From Microbacteriaceae bacterium (GTDB lineage: Bacteria > Actinomycetota > Actinomycetes > Actinomycetales > Microbacteriaceae): a stretch of 32,202 bases of DNA. The stretch lies in contig CANGGA010000001.1 in the NCBI GenBank assembly GCA_947453285.1, positions 1 to 32,202 on the forward strand, given 5' to 3'. Both the position numbers and the translations under genes were made by a program. The notes under the pieces were generated by a model. The model did no database searches. It saw nothing but the letters and a program-made list of their open reading frames with translations, and was not told the origin of the DNA. Positions 8,038 to 14,974 of the stretch are shown here, in pieces. Within the stretch, counting starts at the first letter, position 1, and every line of letters begins with the position of its first letter.

Positions 8038-8086
8038 AATCCCATCCTACGCCCGCTAATCTTCGGGCTGGTGGCAAGATTGAACA
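8038..8086. promoter_or_regulatory. Compact divergent gabT/dxr promoter region
   Basis: Only 49 nt separate the two divergent starts. On the minus strand TAGGAT (8049-8044) sits 6 nt before the gabT ATG. On the plus strand CAAGAT (8075-8080) sits 6 nt before the dxr ATG, though this is a poor -10. Neither gene shows a convincing Shine-Dalgarno, so both may be leaderless with overlapping promoters. No operator-like palindrome beyond GCCCG/CGGGC (flanking CTAATCTT) was seen. Confidence 0.45.
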
Positions 8087-9178
8087 ATGCGGCGCGTAAT
8101 TATTCTCGGTTCGACCGGTTCGATCGGAACCCAGGCGCTCGACGTCATCCGTGCCAATAAAGACCGTTTCGAGGTGGTCGCGCTCGCGGCTGGCAAGAAC
8201 TCTGAACTGCTATCGGCGCAGGCTACCGAATTCGGCGTGCCAAGCAAGCGTGCGGTTTTAGGCTCGGATGCCGCTACCGCACTGATTGAAGAAACCGAAG
8301 CCGATGTCGTGGTGAACGGCATCACCGGTTCGATCGGTTTGAAGCCGACCCTTGCCACGCTCGCAACCGGCAAGACCCTGGCTCTGGCAAATAAAGAGTC
8401 ACTCATCGTTGGTGGTCGTTTAGTAACCGATGCTGCGGCTCCCGGTCAGATTGTTCCGGTCGATAGCGAACACTCTGCGTTGGCGCAGTGTCTGCTCGCC
8501 GGCGAAAAGCGCGAAGTGCGCAAACTCATCTTGACCGCATCGGGAGGCCCGTTTCGCGGCTACACGCGCGAGCAGCTCACTCTGGTTACGCCACAACAGG
8601 CACTTGCTCACCCAACCTGGGTCATGGGAAAAGTCGTCACCACCAACTCGGCGACGCTTGTCAACAAGGGTCTAGAACTGATCGAGGCGCACCTATTGTT
8701 TGACATTGAGATCGACCGAATCGATGTCACGGTTCACCCGCAATCGGTTGTGCACTCGATGGTCGAGTTTTTCGACGGCTCAACCATGGCGCAGTGCTCG
8801 CCGCCGAACATGATGTTGCCAATCGCACTCGGCATGTCTTGGCCAGAAAGAATTGCCGATGCGGTGCCGGCGGTTGACTTTACGAAGTCACACCAGTGGA
8901 CCTTCGAGCCGTTGAACGAAAGTGTCTTTGGTGCGGTAAAACTCGCTCGTCAGGTTGGCAAGGCAGGCAGCACCTATCCTGCGGTTTATAACGCAGCAAA
9001 CGAAGAAGCAGTCGAGGCTTTTCATCGCAACAAAATCGGCTTCAACCAAATCGTCGATGTCATTCAGCGCGTTGTCGATGCTCACACACCAGCAGATGAA
9101 TTAACACTGGATGCCGTTCTCGACGCCGAGGTTTGGGCGCGTGATAGGGCAGTGGCTCAGATGGTGACGGCATGTTAG
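8087..9178 (+). CDS. dxr: 1-deoxy-D-xylulose 5-phosphate reductoisomerase
   Basis: Dxr carries out the first committed step of the MEP isoprenoid pathway, converting DXP to 2-C-methyl-D-erythritol 4-phosphate with NADPH and a divalent metal. The NADPH-binding motif GSTGSIG is at residues 8-14. The metal/active-site region includes PVDSEHSALAQCL, the flexible loop HPTWVMGK and NSATLVNKGLELIEAHLLF, followed by VHPQSVVHSMVEF. At 363 residues it is at the short end of the family but contains all core motifs. Its stop lies 7 nt inside the following protease gene, so the two are translationally coupled. ispG, a later step in the same pathway, lies two genes downstream. Confidence 0.95.
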   Translation: MRRVIILGSTGSIGTQALDVIRANKDRFEVVALAAGKNSELLSAQATEFGVPSKRAVLGSDAATALIEETEADVVVNGITGSIGLKPTLATLATGKTLALANKESLIVGGRLVTDAAAPGQIVPVDSEHSALAQCLLAGEKREVRKLILTASGGPFRGYTREQLTLVTPQQALAHPTWVMGKVVTTNSATLVNKGLELIEAHLLFDIEIDRIDVTVHPQSVVHSMVEFFDGSTMAQCSPPNMMLPIALGMSWPERIADAVPAVDFTKSHQWTFEPLNESVFGAVKLARQVGKAGSTYPAVYNAANEEAVEAFHRNKIGFNQIVDVIQRVVDAHTPADELTLDAVLDAEVWARDRAVAQMVTAC

Positions 9179-10467
9179 AAGTTCTCTGGTACATCGGTGG
9201 CGTGCTCTTCATTGCGCTCGGAATTGGTTTCTCAATTGGTTGGCACGAACTCGGCCACCTATTGCCGGCCAAACTTTTCGGCATCAAGGTGCCTCGCTAC
9301 ATGATCGGTTTCGGGCCAACCGTTTGGTCGCGCAAGCGCGGCGAAACCGAATATGGGGTCAAGGCAATTCCGCTCGGTGGTTACATCACCATGATTGGAA
9401 TGTATCCGCCTGCCAAGCCAGGGGCTAAGCAGCGCAAGGGCTTCGGCGCCGATTCAATTCAGGCTGCTCGCGACGCGCACAGTGAGCACGTCGGCCCTGG
9501 CGACGAGAACCGCATGTTCTACAAGTTGCCAATCTATAAGCGAATCATCATCATGTTCGGTGGCCCGTTCATGAACTTGTTCTTGGGTCTCGTGCTAACG
9601 CTCACCTCATTAGTCGGAATCGGCACCTACACACGCTCGACAACGGTGACAGAGATTTCGCAGTGCGTGCCAAGCAGTTTTAGCAAGCAGGTTGCCTGCA
9701 CCGACGCTGATGCAGTTGGACCTGCAAAAGTTGCCGGACTTCAGGCTGGCGATGTTGTTCAATCTGTTAATGGTCAGGCAGTTCGAAACTGGGATGAAAT
9801 CACGGCATATGCAACTTCGAACCCAGGGGAAATTTCACTTGGCGTGAAGCGCGGCACGACCGAACTCGATTTGATGATCACGCCAGCGATTGTCAATCGC
9901 CCGGTGACGACCTCTGAGGGCAAGACGCTGAATCAGAATGTTCCGTTTTTTGGCGTCGTGCTCGAACCAATTCGCCAATCGCAAACTCTCGACAAAGCTT
10001 TCGTTTATTCGGCAAACGTAATTGGCTCAACTTTTGCTTTGATTGCAACATTGCCGGTGCAGGTTTATGAAATGGTCAGCGGCACCATTCACGGCGACCA
10101 GAGAAATTCAAATGGACCGATTTCGATCATCGGTGTTGGGCAGGTTGCCGGCGAAATCGCGAGCGACCCAGCTGCGACTCTGCTCGACAAACTCGGTTCC
10201 GGGCTCATGATGCTAGCGAGCCTGAACTTTGCACTCTTTGCCTTCAACATGATTCCGCTATTGCCGCTTGATGGCGGGCACATCGCCGGCGGAATCTATG
10301 AGGCAATCAAGAAGGCAATCTGGCGTCTGCGTCGCAAGCCAAACCCTGGCCCAGCAGACACCGCATTGCTCATGCCGATTACCTACGTGGTTTCGGGGCT
10401 GCTAATTGTGCTCAGCCTCGTTCTGCTGGTGATTGACCTAATTAACCCCGTATCTCTTGGCCTATAG
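9172..10467 (+). CDS. Site-2 intramembrane zinc metalloprotease (RseP/Rip1 family)
   Basis: This 431-residue M50 protease has the zinc motif HELGH at residues 25-29 inside the first membrane helix and the third ligand in LPLDGGH (LDG at 366-368) near the C-terminus. Between them is a PDZ domain (about 185-250, with GLQAGDVVQSVNGQAV). At least three further hydrophobic segments are present. Members cut membrane-bound anti-sigma factors and other single-pass proteins inside the bilayer; Rip1 of mycobacteria is the best-known actinobacterial example. It overlaps the end of dxr by 7 nt and precedes ispG, the usual actinobacterial order. The substrate cannot be told from this window. Confidence 0.93.
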   Translation: MLEVLWYIGGVLFIALGIGFSIGWHELGHLLPAKLFGIKVPRYMIGFGPTVWSRKRGETEYGVKAIPLGGYITMIGMYPPAKPGAKQRKGFGADSIQAARDAHSEHVGPGDENRMFYKLPIYKRIIIMFGGPFMNLFLGLVLTLTSLVGIGTYTRSTTVTEISQCVPSSFSKQVACTDADAVGPAKVAGLQAGDVVQSVNGQAVRNWDEITAYATSNPGEISLGVKRGTTELDLMITPAIVNRPVTTSEGKTLNQNVPFFGVVLEPIRQSQTLDKAFVYSANVIGSTFALIATLPVQVYEMVSGTIHGDQRNSNGPISIIGVGQVAGEIASDPAATLLDKLGSGLMMLASLNFALFAFNMIPLLPLDGGHIAGGIYEAIKKAIWRLRRKPNPGPADTALLMPITYVVSGLLIVLSLVLLVIDLINPVSLGL

Positions 10468-10525
10468 GCGAAATAACTCGGGCACTCTGCCTGTTTATGC
10501 TTATACCGAACGGAAAGCGAACTAA

Positions 10526-11683
10526 ATGGTTGCAATTAACCTCGGAAAGCCAAAGCCACCGGTTTTGACTCCAAGACGCAAGACCCGCCAGATCATGGTC
10601 GGCAAAGTTGCTGTCGGTGGCGACGCCCCAATCTCTGTGCAGTCGATGTGCACCACTCAGACCACAGACGTGAATGCCACCCTTCAGCAAATCGCAGAGC
10701 TAACGGCATCTGGCTGCGACATCGTTCGCGTTGCTGTGCCAAGCCAGGATGACGCCGACCGACTTCCGTTGATTGCCAAGAAGTCTCAGATTCCGGTTAT
10801 CGCAGACATTCACTTTCAGCCAAAATATGTGTTCGCGGCAATCGACGCGGGTTGCGGCGCGGTTCGAGTTAACCCTGGCAACATTCGTCAGTTCGACGAC
10901 AAGGTTGGCGAAATTGCAAAGGCTGCGAAAGAAGCAGGTGTCTCGATTCGAATCGGAGTTAACGCCGGCTCGCTTGATCCAAGACTTCTCGAAAAATATG
11001 GCAAGGCGACTCCAGAGGCACTCGTCGAATCGGCGGTCTGGGAAGCATCGCTTTTCGAAGAGCACGATTTTCACGATTTCAAAATCTCGGTAAAGCACAA
11101 CGACCCGGTAATCATGGTCAAGGCATACGAGATGTTGGCAGAACGCGGAGACTGGCCTCTGCACCTCGGTGTCACCGAAGCCGGCCCAGCATTTCAGGGA
11201 ACCATCAAGTCATCGGTTGCATTCGGCGCTCTTTTGAGCAAGGGAATCGGAGACACCATCCGTGTTTCGCTTTCTGCGCCACCGGTTGAAGAAATCAAAG
11301 TTGGTTCGCAGATTCTTGAGAGCCTCAACCTTCGTCCACGCAAACTCGAAATCGTAAGTTGCCCATCGTGTGGTCGCGCCCAGGTCGATGTCTACACGCT
11401 TGCCAACGACGTGACCAAAGGTCTCGAAAAGATGACAGTGCCACTTCGCGTTGCAGTTATGGGTTGTGTTGTGAACGGCCCAGGCGAGGCTCGCGAAGCA
11501 GATCTCGGTGTTGCATCTGGAAACGGCAAGGGGCAGATCTTCGTAAAGGGCGAGGTCATCAAGACCGTGCCAGAGAGCGAAATCGTTGCGACCCTCATCG
11601 AAGAGGCAAACCGAATTGCAGCAAGCATGGATCCGGCTTTGGTCGGAAGCCCTGAGGTTGTTGTCGCAAACCCAGCCAAATAG
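10526..11683 (+). CDS. ispG: 4-hydroxy-3-methylbut-2-en-1-yl diphosphate synthase
   Basis: IspG (GcpE) reductively opens MEcPP to HMBPP, the penultimate step of the MEP pathway, using a [4Fe-4S] cluster. The cluster cysteines are visible in SCPSCGR and in the C-terminal GCVVNGPGEAREADLG. The N-terminal TIM-barrel part has PISVQSMCTTQTTDVNAT and DIVRVAVPSQDDA. The 385-residue length is normal for the bacterial single-chain type. It starts 58 nt after the protease gene with GGAAAG upstream of the ATG. Its presence with dxr shows that the cell makes isoprenoids by the MEP route. Confidence 0.95.
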   Translation: MVAINLGKPKPPVLTPRRKTRQIMVGKVAVGGDAPISVQSMCTTQTTDVNATLQQIAELTASGCDIVRVAVPSQDDADRLPLIAKKSQIPVIADIHFQPKYVFAAIDAGCGAVRVNPGNIRQFDDKVGEIAKAAKEAGVSIRIGVNAGSLDPRLLEKYGKATPEALVESAVWEASLFEEHDFHDFKISVKHNDPVIMVKAYEMLAERGDWPLHLGVTEAGPAFQGTIKSSVAFGALLSKGIGDTIRVSLSAPPVEEIKVGSQILESLNLRPRKLEIVSCPSCGRAQVDVYTLANDVTKGLEKMTVPLRVAVMGCVVNGPGEAREADLGVASGNGKGQIFVKGEVIKTVPESEIVATLIEEANRIAASMDPALVGSPEVVVANPAK

Positions 11684-11727
11684 CATCTAGTTACCGCGGT
11701 TTCAGGCCTTTGCCACAGCGCGCAAGG

Positions 11728-11740
11728 TAACATTTTGCTT
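11728..11740 (+). promoter_or_regulatory. Probable leaderless promoter -10 of proS
   Basis: TAACAT (11728-11733) lies 7 nt before the proS ATG at 11741, so transcription would start at or next to the start codon. No Shine-Dalgarno is visible close to the ATG, and no good -35 was found. Confidence 0.45.
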
Positions 11741-13504
11741 ATGCCAATCCGCCTTTCATCACTTTTCTTGCGCACCTTGCGCGAAGACCCAGCCGAGGCT
11801 GAGGTCGAGAGCCACAAGCTATTGCTGCGCGCCGGCTACATTCGTCGCGCCGCCCCTGGTGTTTACACCTGGTTGCCGCTTGGCCTATTGGTAAAGGCAA
11901 AGGTCGAGGCCGTGGTTAGAGAAGAAATGAACCGAGCTGGCGCTCAAGAAGTTTTCTTTCCGGCACTTTTGCCACGCGAGCCTTTTGAGGCAACCGGCCG
12001 CTGGACAGAATATGGCGACAACCTATTTCGTCTTCAAGACCGCAAGAAGGCCGACTACCTTTTGGCTCCAACTCACGAAGAGATGTTCACCCTTTTGGTG
12101 AAAGATCTCTATTCGTCATACAAAGATTTGCCAGTCTGCCTCTATCAAATTCAAAACAAGTATCGCGACGAGGCTCGCCCTCGTGCTGGCTTGCTTCGCG
12201 GTCGCGAATTCGTTATGAAAGACGCATACTCTTTCGACATCGATGACGCAGGTCTCGAAAAGTCATATCAATCACAGCGCGACGCATACGAGCGCATCTT
12301 CACCCGTCTTGGCGTCGACTACGTAATCGTTAAGGCAGACGCCGGCGCGATGGGCGGAAGCGCATCCGAGGAATTCTTGTCACCGAGCCCAATTGGTGAA
12401 GACACTTTCGTCAGATCGCCTGGGGGATACGCAGCAAACGTCGAAGCCGTGAAAACAGTTGCACCGGCCGGCATCGCGATTGAAGGATTGCCAGCAGCGG
12501 TTGTGCACCCATCGCCGAACACCCCGACCATTGCAACGCTTGTCGATCTTGCCAATGCAAACGTCAAGCGCGCCGACGGACGCGAATGGACCGCAGCAGA
12601 CACATTGAAGAACGTGGTTCTCGCACTTACTTCACCAGAAGGAAAGCGCTCGCTCGTTGTCGTTGGTTTACCTGGCGATCGCGAAGTCGATGCAAAGCGC
12701 GCAGAGGCGGCCTTCTCACCAAACGAGGTAGAGCCGGCGACCGAAGAAGATTTCGAACGCAACCCAGAGTTGGTTAAGGGTTACATCGGCCCGGTAAAGA
12801 ATGGTTCAGCCGTTCTTGGGCTCGAAGGCTCAAGCAAGATTCGCTATTTGCTTGACCCACGCGTTGTCGACGGCACCGCATGGATCACCGGAGCGAACGA
12901 AGCAGAGAAGCATGTTTTCGACTTGGTCAAGGGCCGCGACTTCGGGGCAGACGGCATTGCCGACATCGCCGAGGTTCGCGCCGGCGACCCTGCGCCAGAT
13001 GGCAGCGGGCCACTCGAGCTGGCTCGCGGAATTGAAATCGGTCACGTATTTCAGCTCGGCCGCAAGTATGCAGAAGCGCTCGGCCTTCAGGTTCTCGACG
13101 AAAACGGCAAGCTCGTCACCGTCACCATGGGTTCTTATGGCGTGGGTGTCACCCGCATGGTTGCCGTGTTGGCAGAGGCCAACCGCGACGACAAGGGGCT
13201 CATCTGGCCGGAGGCCGCTTCGCCTGCAGACGTTTATATCGTGGCTGCTGGCAAGGACGACCACGTTTATGAAGCAGCCGAGAAGCTTGCTGCCGAATTC
13301 GAAGCCGCCGGCAAGACCGTGATGCTAGACGATCGTCAAAAGGTAAGCCCCGGCGTCAAGTTCAGCGATGCCGAGTTGATTGGTGTTCCGCACGTTGTCA
13401 TCTGCGGCAAGGGTCTCGAGAACGGCGAAGTCGATCTTTGGAATCGTCGCTCTGGCGAGCGTCGCTCAGTCGCACTAAACTCGGCTGTAGCAGAGTTGAT
13501 TTAG
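11741..13504 (+). CDS. proS: Prolyl-tRNA synthetase (bacterial type with editing domain)
   Basis: ProS charges tRNA-Pro with proline in the cytosol. The start at ATG 11741 (MPIRLSSLFLRTLREDP) is chosen over a TTG two codons upstream because it matches family N-termini. Class II features include APTHEEMFT and YRDEARPRAGLLRGREFVMK followed by DAYSFD (motif 2 region). The insertion of roughly residues 220-400 corresponds to the YbaK-like editing domain that removes mischarged alanine or cysteine. The motif 3 region MGSYGVGVTRMVAVLAE and the C-terminal anticodon-binding domain (DVYIVAAGKDDHVYEAAEKL) follow. At 587 residues it is the long bacterial form. It stands alone between ispG and nusA, apparently with its own promoter. 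Confidence 0.95.
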   Translation: MPIRLSSLFLRTLREDPAEAEVESHKLLLRAGYIRRAAPGVYTWLPLGLLVKAKVEAVVREEMNRAGAQEVFFPALLPREPFEATGRWTEYGDNLFRLQDRKKADYLLAPTHEEMFTLLVKDLYSSYKDLPVCLYQIQNKYRDEARPRAGLLRGREFVMKDAYSFDIDDAGLEKSYQSQRDAYERIFTRLGVDYVIVKADAGAMGGSASEEFLSPSPIGEDTFVRSPGGYAANVEAVKTVAPAGIAIEGLPAAVVHPSPNTPTIATLVDLANANVKRADGREWTAADTLKNVVLALTSPEGKRSLVVVGLPGDREVDAKRAEAAFSPNEVEPATEEDFERNPELVKGYIGPVKNGSAVLGLEGSSKIRYLLDPRVVDGTAWITGANEAEKHVFDLVKGRDFGADGIADIAEVRAGDPAPDGSGPLELARGIEIGHVFQLGRKYAEALGLQVLDENGKLVTVTMGSYGVGVTRMVAVLAEANRDDKGLIWPEAASPADVYIVAAGKDDHVYEAAEKLAAEFEAAGKTVMLDDRQKVSPGVKFSDAELIGVPHVVICGKGLENGEVDLWNRRSGERRSVALNSAVAELI

Positions 13505-13505
13505 T

Positions 13506-13522
13506 CTCGGCAATTTGCCGAG
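13506..13522 (+). terminator. Small hairpin after proS, possible weak terminator
   Basis: CTCGGC-AATTT-GCCGAG forms a 6-bp stem immediately after the proS stop, followed by the short T-rich run TTTGCTTC. The stem is short and the U-tract weak, so termination would be partial at best. Confidence 0.4.
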
Positions 13523-13523
13523 T

Positions 13524-13553
13524 TTGCTTCAACGCTTTACCTATAACTAACTA
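13524..13553 (+). promoter_or_regulatory. Possible nusA operon promoter
   Basis: TTGCTT (13524-13529) is followed after 18 nt by TAACTA (13548-13553); TATAAC at 13542-13547 is an alternative -10. The GGGAGG ribosome binding site follows at 13559-13564, 9 nt before the nusA ATG. The 69-nt proS-nusA gap holds nothing else. Confidence 0.35.
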
Positions 13554-13573
13554 TCGGCCGGGAGGCAGCGCTC

Positions 13574-14590
13574 ATGGATATCGACCTTGGAATTCTTAGA
13601 GGACTTGAACGCGAAAAAGAAATCCCGTTCGTCGAACTCGTTTCGATTATTGAAGCCGCAATTCTCGCTGCCTATTACAAGAACATGGGTCTCGACCCGA
13701 AAGAGCACAAGGCTCGCGCCGTGCTCGATCAGAAGACCGGTTCGGTTCACATCTTCGAAATCATCTGGAATGAAGAGACTCGCGAAACAAGCGAAAACGA
13801 TGTGACTCCAGAAAACTTCGGCCGCATCGCGGCCTATTCTGCAAAGCAAGTAATTGCGCAGCGTCTTCGCGAAATCAGTGACGAAGGATTGCTCGGAGAG
13901 TTCAAGGGCAAAGAAGGCGACATCGTCACTGGCATCATTCAGCAAGGCCCACGTTCATACATGATTCACGTCGACCTCGGCAGCATCGAAGCACTATTGC
14001 CACCAGAAGAGCAGGTCGTGGGCGAGGAGTACACCCACGGAAAGCGCATCCGTGTTTTGGTCACCGGAGTGAACAAGGGAACCCGCGGCCCGCAGGTAAC
14101 CGTTTCACGTTCACACCCAACTCTCGTTCGCAAGTTGTTTGCACTTGAGGTTCCAGAGATTGCCAACGGCACTGTCGAAATCGTTCAGGTTGCTCGCGAG
14201 GCAGGTCACCGCACCAAGATTGCCGTTCGAGCACACGAAGAAGGCATCAACGCAAAGGGAGCCTGCATCGGCGAACTCGGTCAGCGCGTTCGAGCTGTCT
14301 CGGCCGAGTTGAACGAAGAGAAGATCGACATCGTCGACTACAACACCGACATCTGCGAGTTTGTCTCGCAGGCTCTATCGCCGGCAAAGGTTTCGAGTGC
14401 CTACATCATCGGCAAGGGAGACCCAAAGGCCACCGGCGATGCCCGCATCACCCAGGTTCGCGCCCTCGTGCCCGACTACCAGCTTTCGCTTGCCATCGGC
14501 AAAGAGGGGCAAAACGTTCGTTTGGCCGCCAAACTAACCGGCGCCAAGATCGACGTTCAGCCTGAGAGCATTCTCGAGGGCGACGACTAG
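13574..14590 (+). CDS. nusA: Transcription termination/antitermination factor NusA
   Basis: NusA binds RNA polymerase and nascent RNA, modulating pausing, termination and antitermination. The 338-residue protein has the N-terminal polymerase-binding domain (about 1-110), an S1 domain starting near residue 115 (GDIVTGIIQQGPRSYMIHVD) and two KH domains (about 190-330) with VSRSHPTLVRKLFALEVPEI and LSLAIGKEGQNVRLAAKLTG. It lacks the C-terminal acidic repeats of the E. coli protein, as is normal for actinobacteria. A strong GGGAGG lies upstream. rimP, which commonly precedes nusA, is not present between proS and nusA. ylxR, infB and rbfA follow in the conserved order. Confidence 0.96.
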   Translation: MDIDLGILRGLEREKEIPFVELVSIIEAAILAAYYKNMGLDPKEHKARAVLDQKTGSVHIFEIIWNEETRETSENDVTPENFGRIAAYSAKQVIAQRLREISDEGLLGEFKGKEGDIVTGIIQQGPRSYMIHVDLGSIEALLPPEEQVVGEEYTHGKRIRVLVTGVNKGTRGPQVTVSRSHPTLVRKLFALEVPEIANGTVEIVQVAREAGHRTKIAVRAHEEGINAKGACIGELGQRVRAVSAELNEEKIDIVDYNTDICEFVSQALSPAKVSSAYIIGKGDPKATGDARITQVRALVPDYQLSLAIGKEGQNVRLAAKLTGAKIDVQPESILEGDD

Positions 14591-14602
14591 CCCAAATCGG
14601 AG

Positions 14603-14619
14603 GTGCCAAAAATTGGCAC
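14603..14619 (+). other. Hairpin in the nusA-ylxR gap
   Basis: GTGCCAA-AAA-TTGGCAC is a perfect 7-bp stem with a 3-nt loop, 12 nt after the nusA stop. It has no T-tract, so it is more likely an RNA-stability or pausing element than a terminator. A GGAGG-like purine run (CGGAGG, 14598-14603) abuts its left arm. Confidence 0.5.
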
Positions 14620-14646
14620 TCACGATTTCGGCACTCGGCAGGTAGA

Positions 14647-14904
14647 ATGAAACCCGTTAGAACCTGTGTTGGCTGTCGCCAGCGCGCCAATCGAGCAGAT
14701 TTGCTTCGAATTGTGGCCGACTCTCAAGAGTTGGTTTTCGATGAGAAAGCCTCAAAACCTGGTCGCGGCGCCTGGATTCATCCAAGTTCAGATTGTCTTC
14801 AAAAAGCCACAGAGCGCGGTGCATTTGCCCGAGCATTGCGGCTAAAGACCCCGCTAACTCTCAATCAAGAACAGGCAGAAACGATGATGGCAAAAAATGA
14901 GTAA
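14647..14904 (+). CDS. ylxR: YlxR-family (DUF448) RNA/DNA-binding protein
   Basis: This 85-residue protein has the family motifs RTCVGCRQR near the N-terminus and GRGAWIHPS in the middle, followed by the alpha-helical RGAFARALRL. YlxR proteins are small basic proteins found between nusA and infB in many Gram-positive bacteria. Described roles include nucleic-acid binding, transcriptional regulation and an effect on RNase P activity; none can be confirmed here. The context, 56 nt after nusA and 70 nt before infB, is exactly the conserved one. Confidence 0.92.
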   Translation: MKPVRTCVGCRQRANRADLLRIVADSQELVFDEKASKPGRGAWIHPSSDCLQKATERGAFARALRLKTPLTLNQEQAETMMAKNE

Positions 14905-14932
14905 CTCGAAATGAGTCCCCTCAAGCTTTAAC

Positions 14933-14967
14933 GGCCTGCCCTGTTTGGGGAAGGCCCCAGACAGGAG
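14933..14967 (+). promoter_or_regulatory. infB leader: competing hairpins over the ribosome binding site
   Basis: Stem B pairs 14940-14950 (CCTGTTTGGGG) with 14955-14965 (CCCCAGACAGG), 11 bp with one G-U wobble and the loop AAGG. The right arm contains the first three bases of the AGGAG Shine-Dalgarno (14963-14967), 7 nt before the infB GTG. An alternative stem A pairs GGCCT (14933-14937) with AGGCC (14952-14956), with an inner CCC/GGG pairing; it is incompatible with B and would leave the Shine-Dalgarno free. This suggests translational control of infB. It is inferred from base pairing only. Confidence 0.55.
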
Positions 14968-14974
14968 AAATTAA

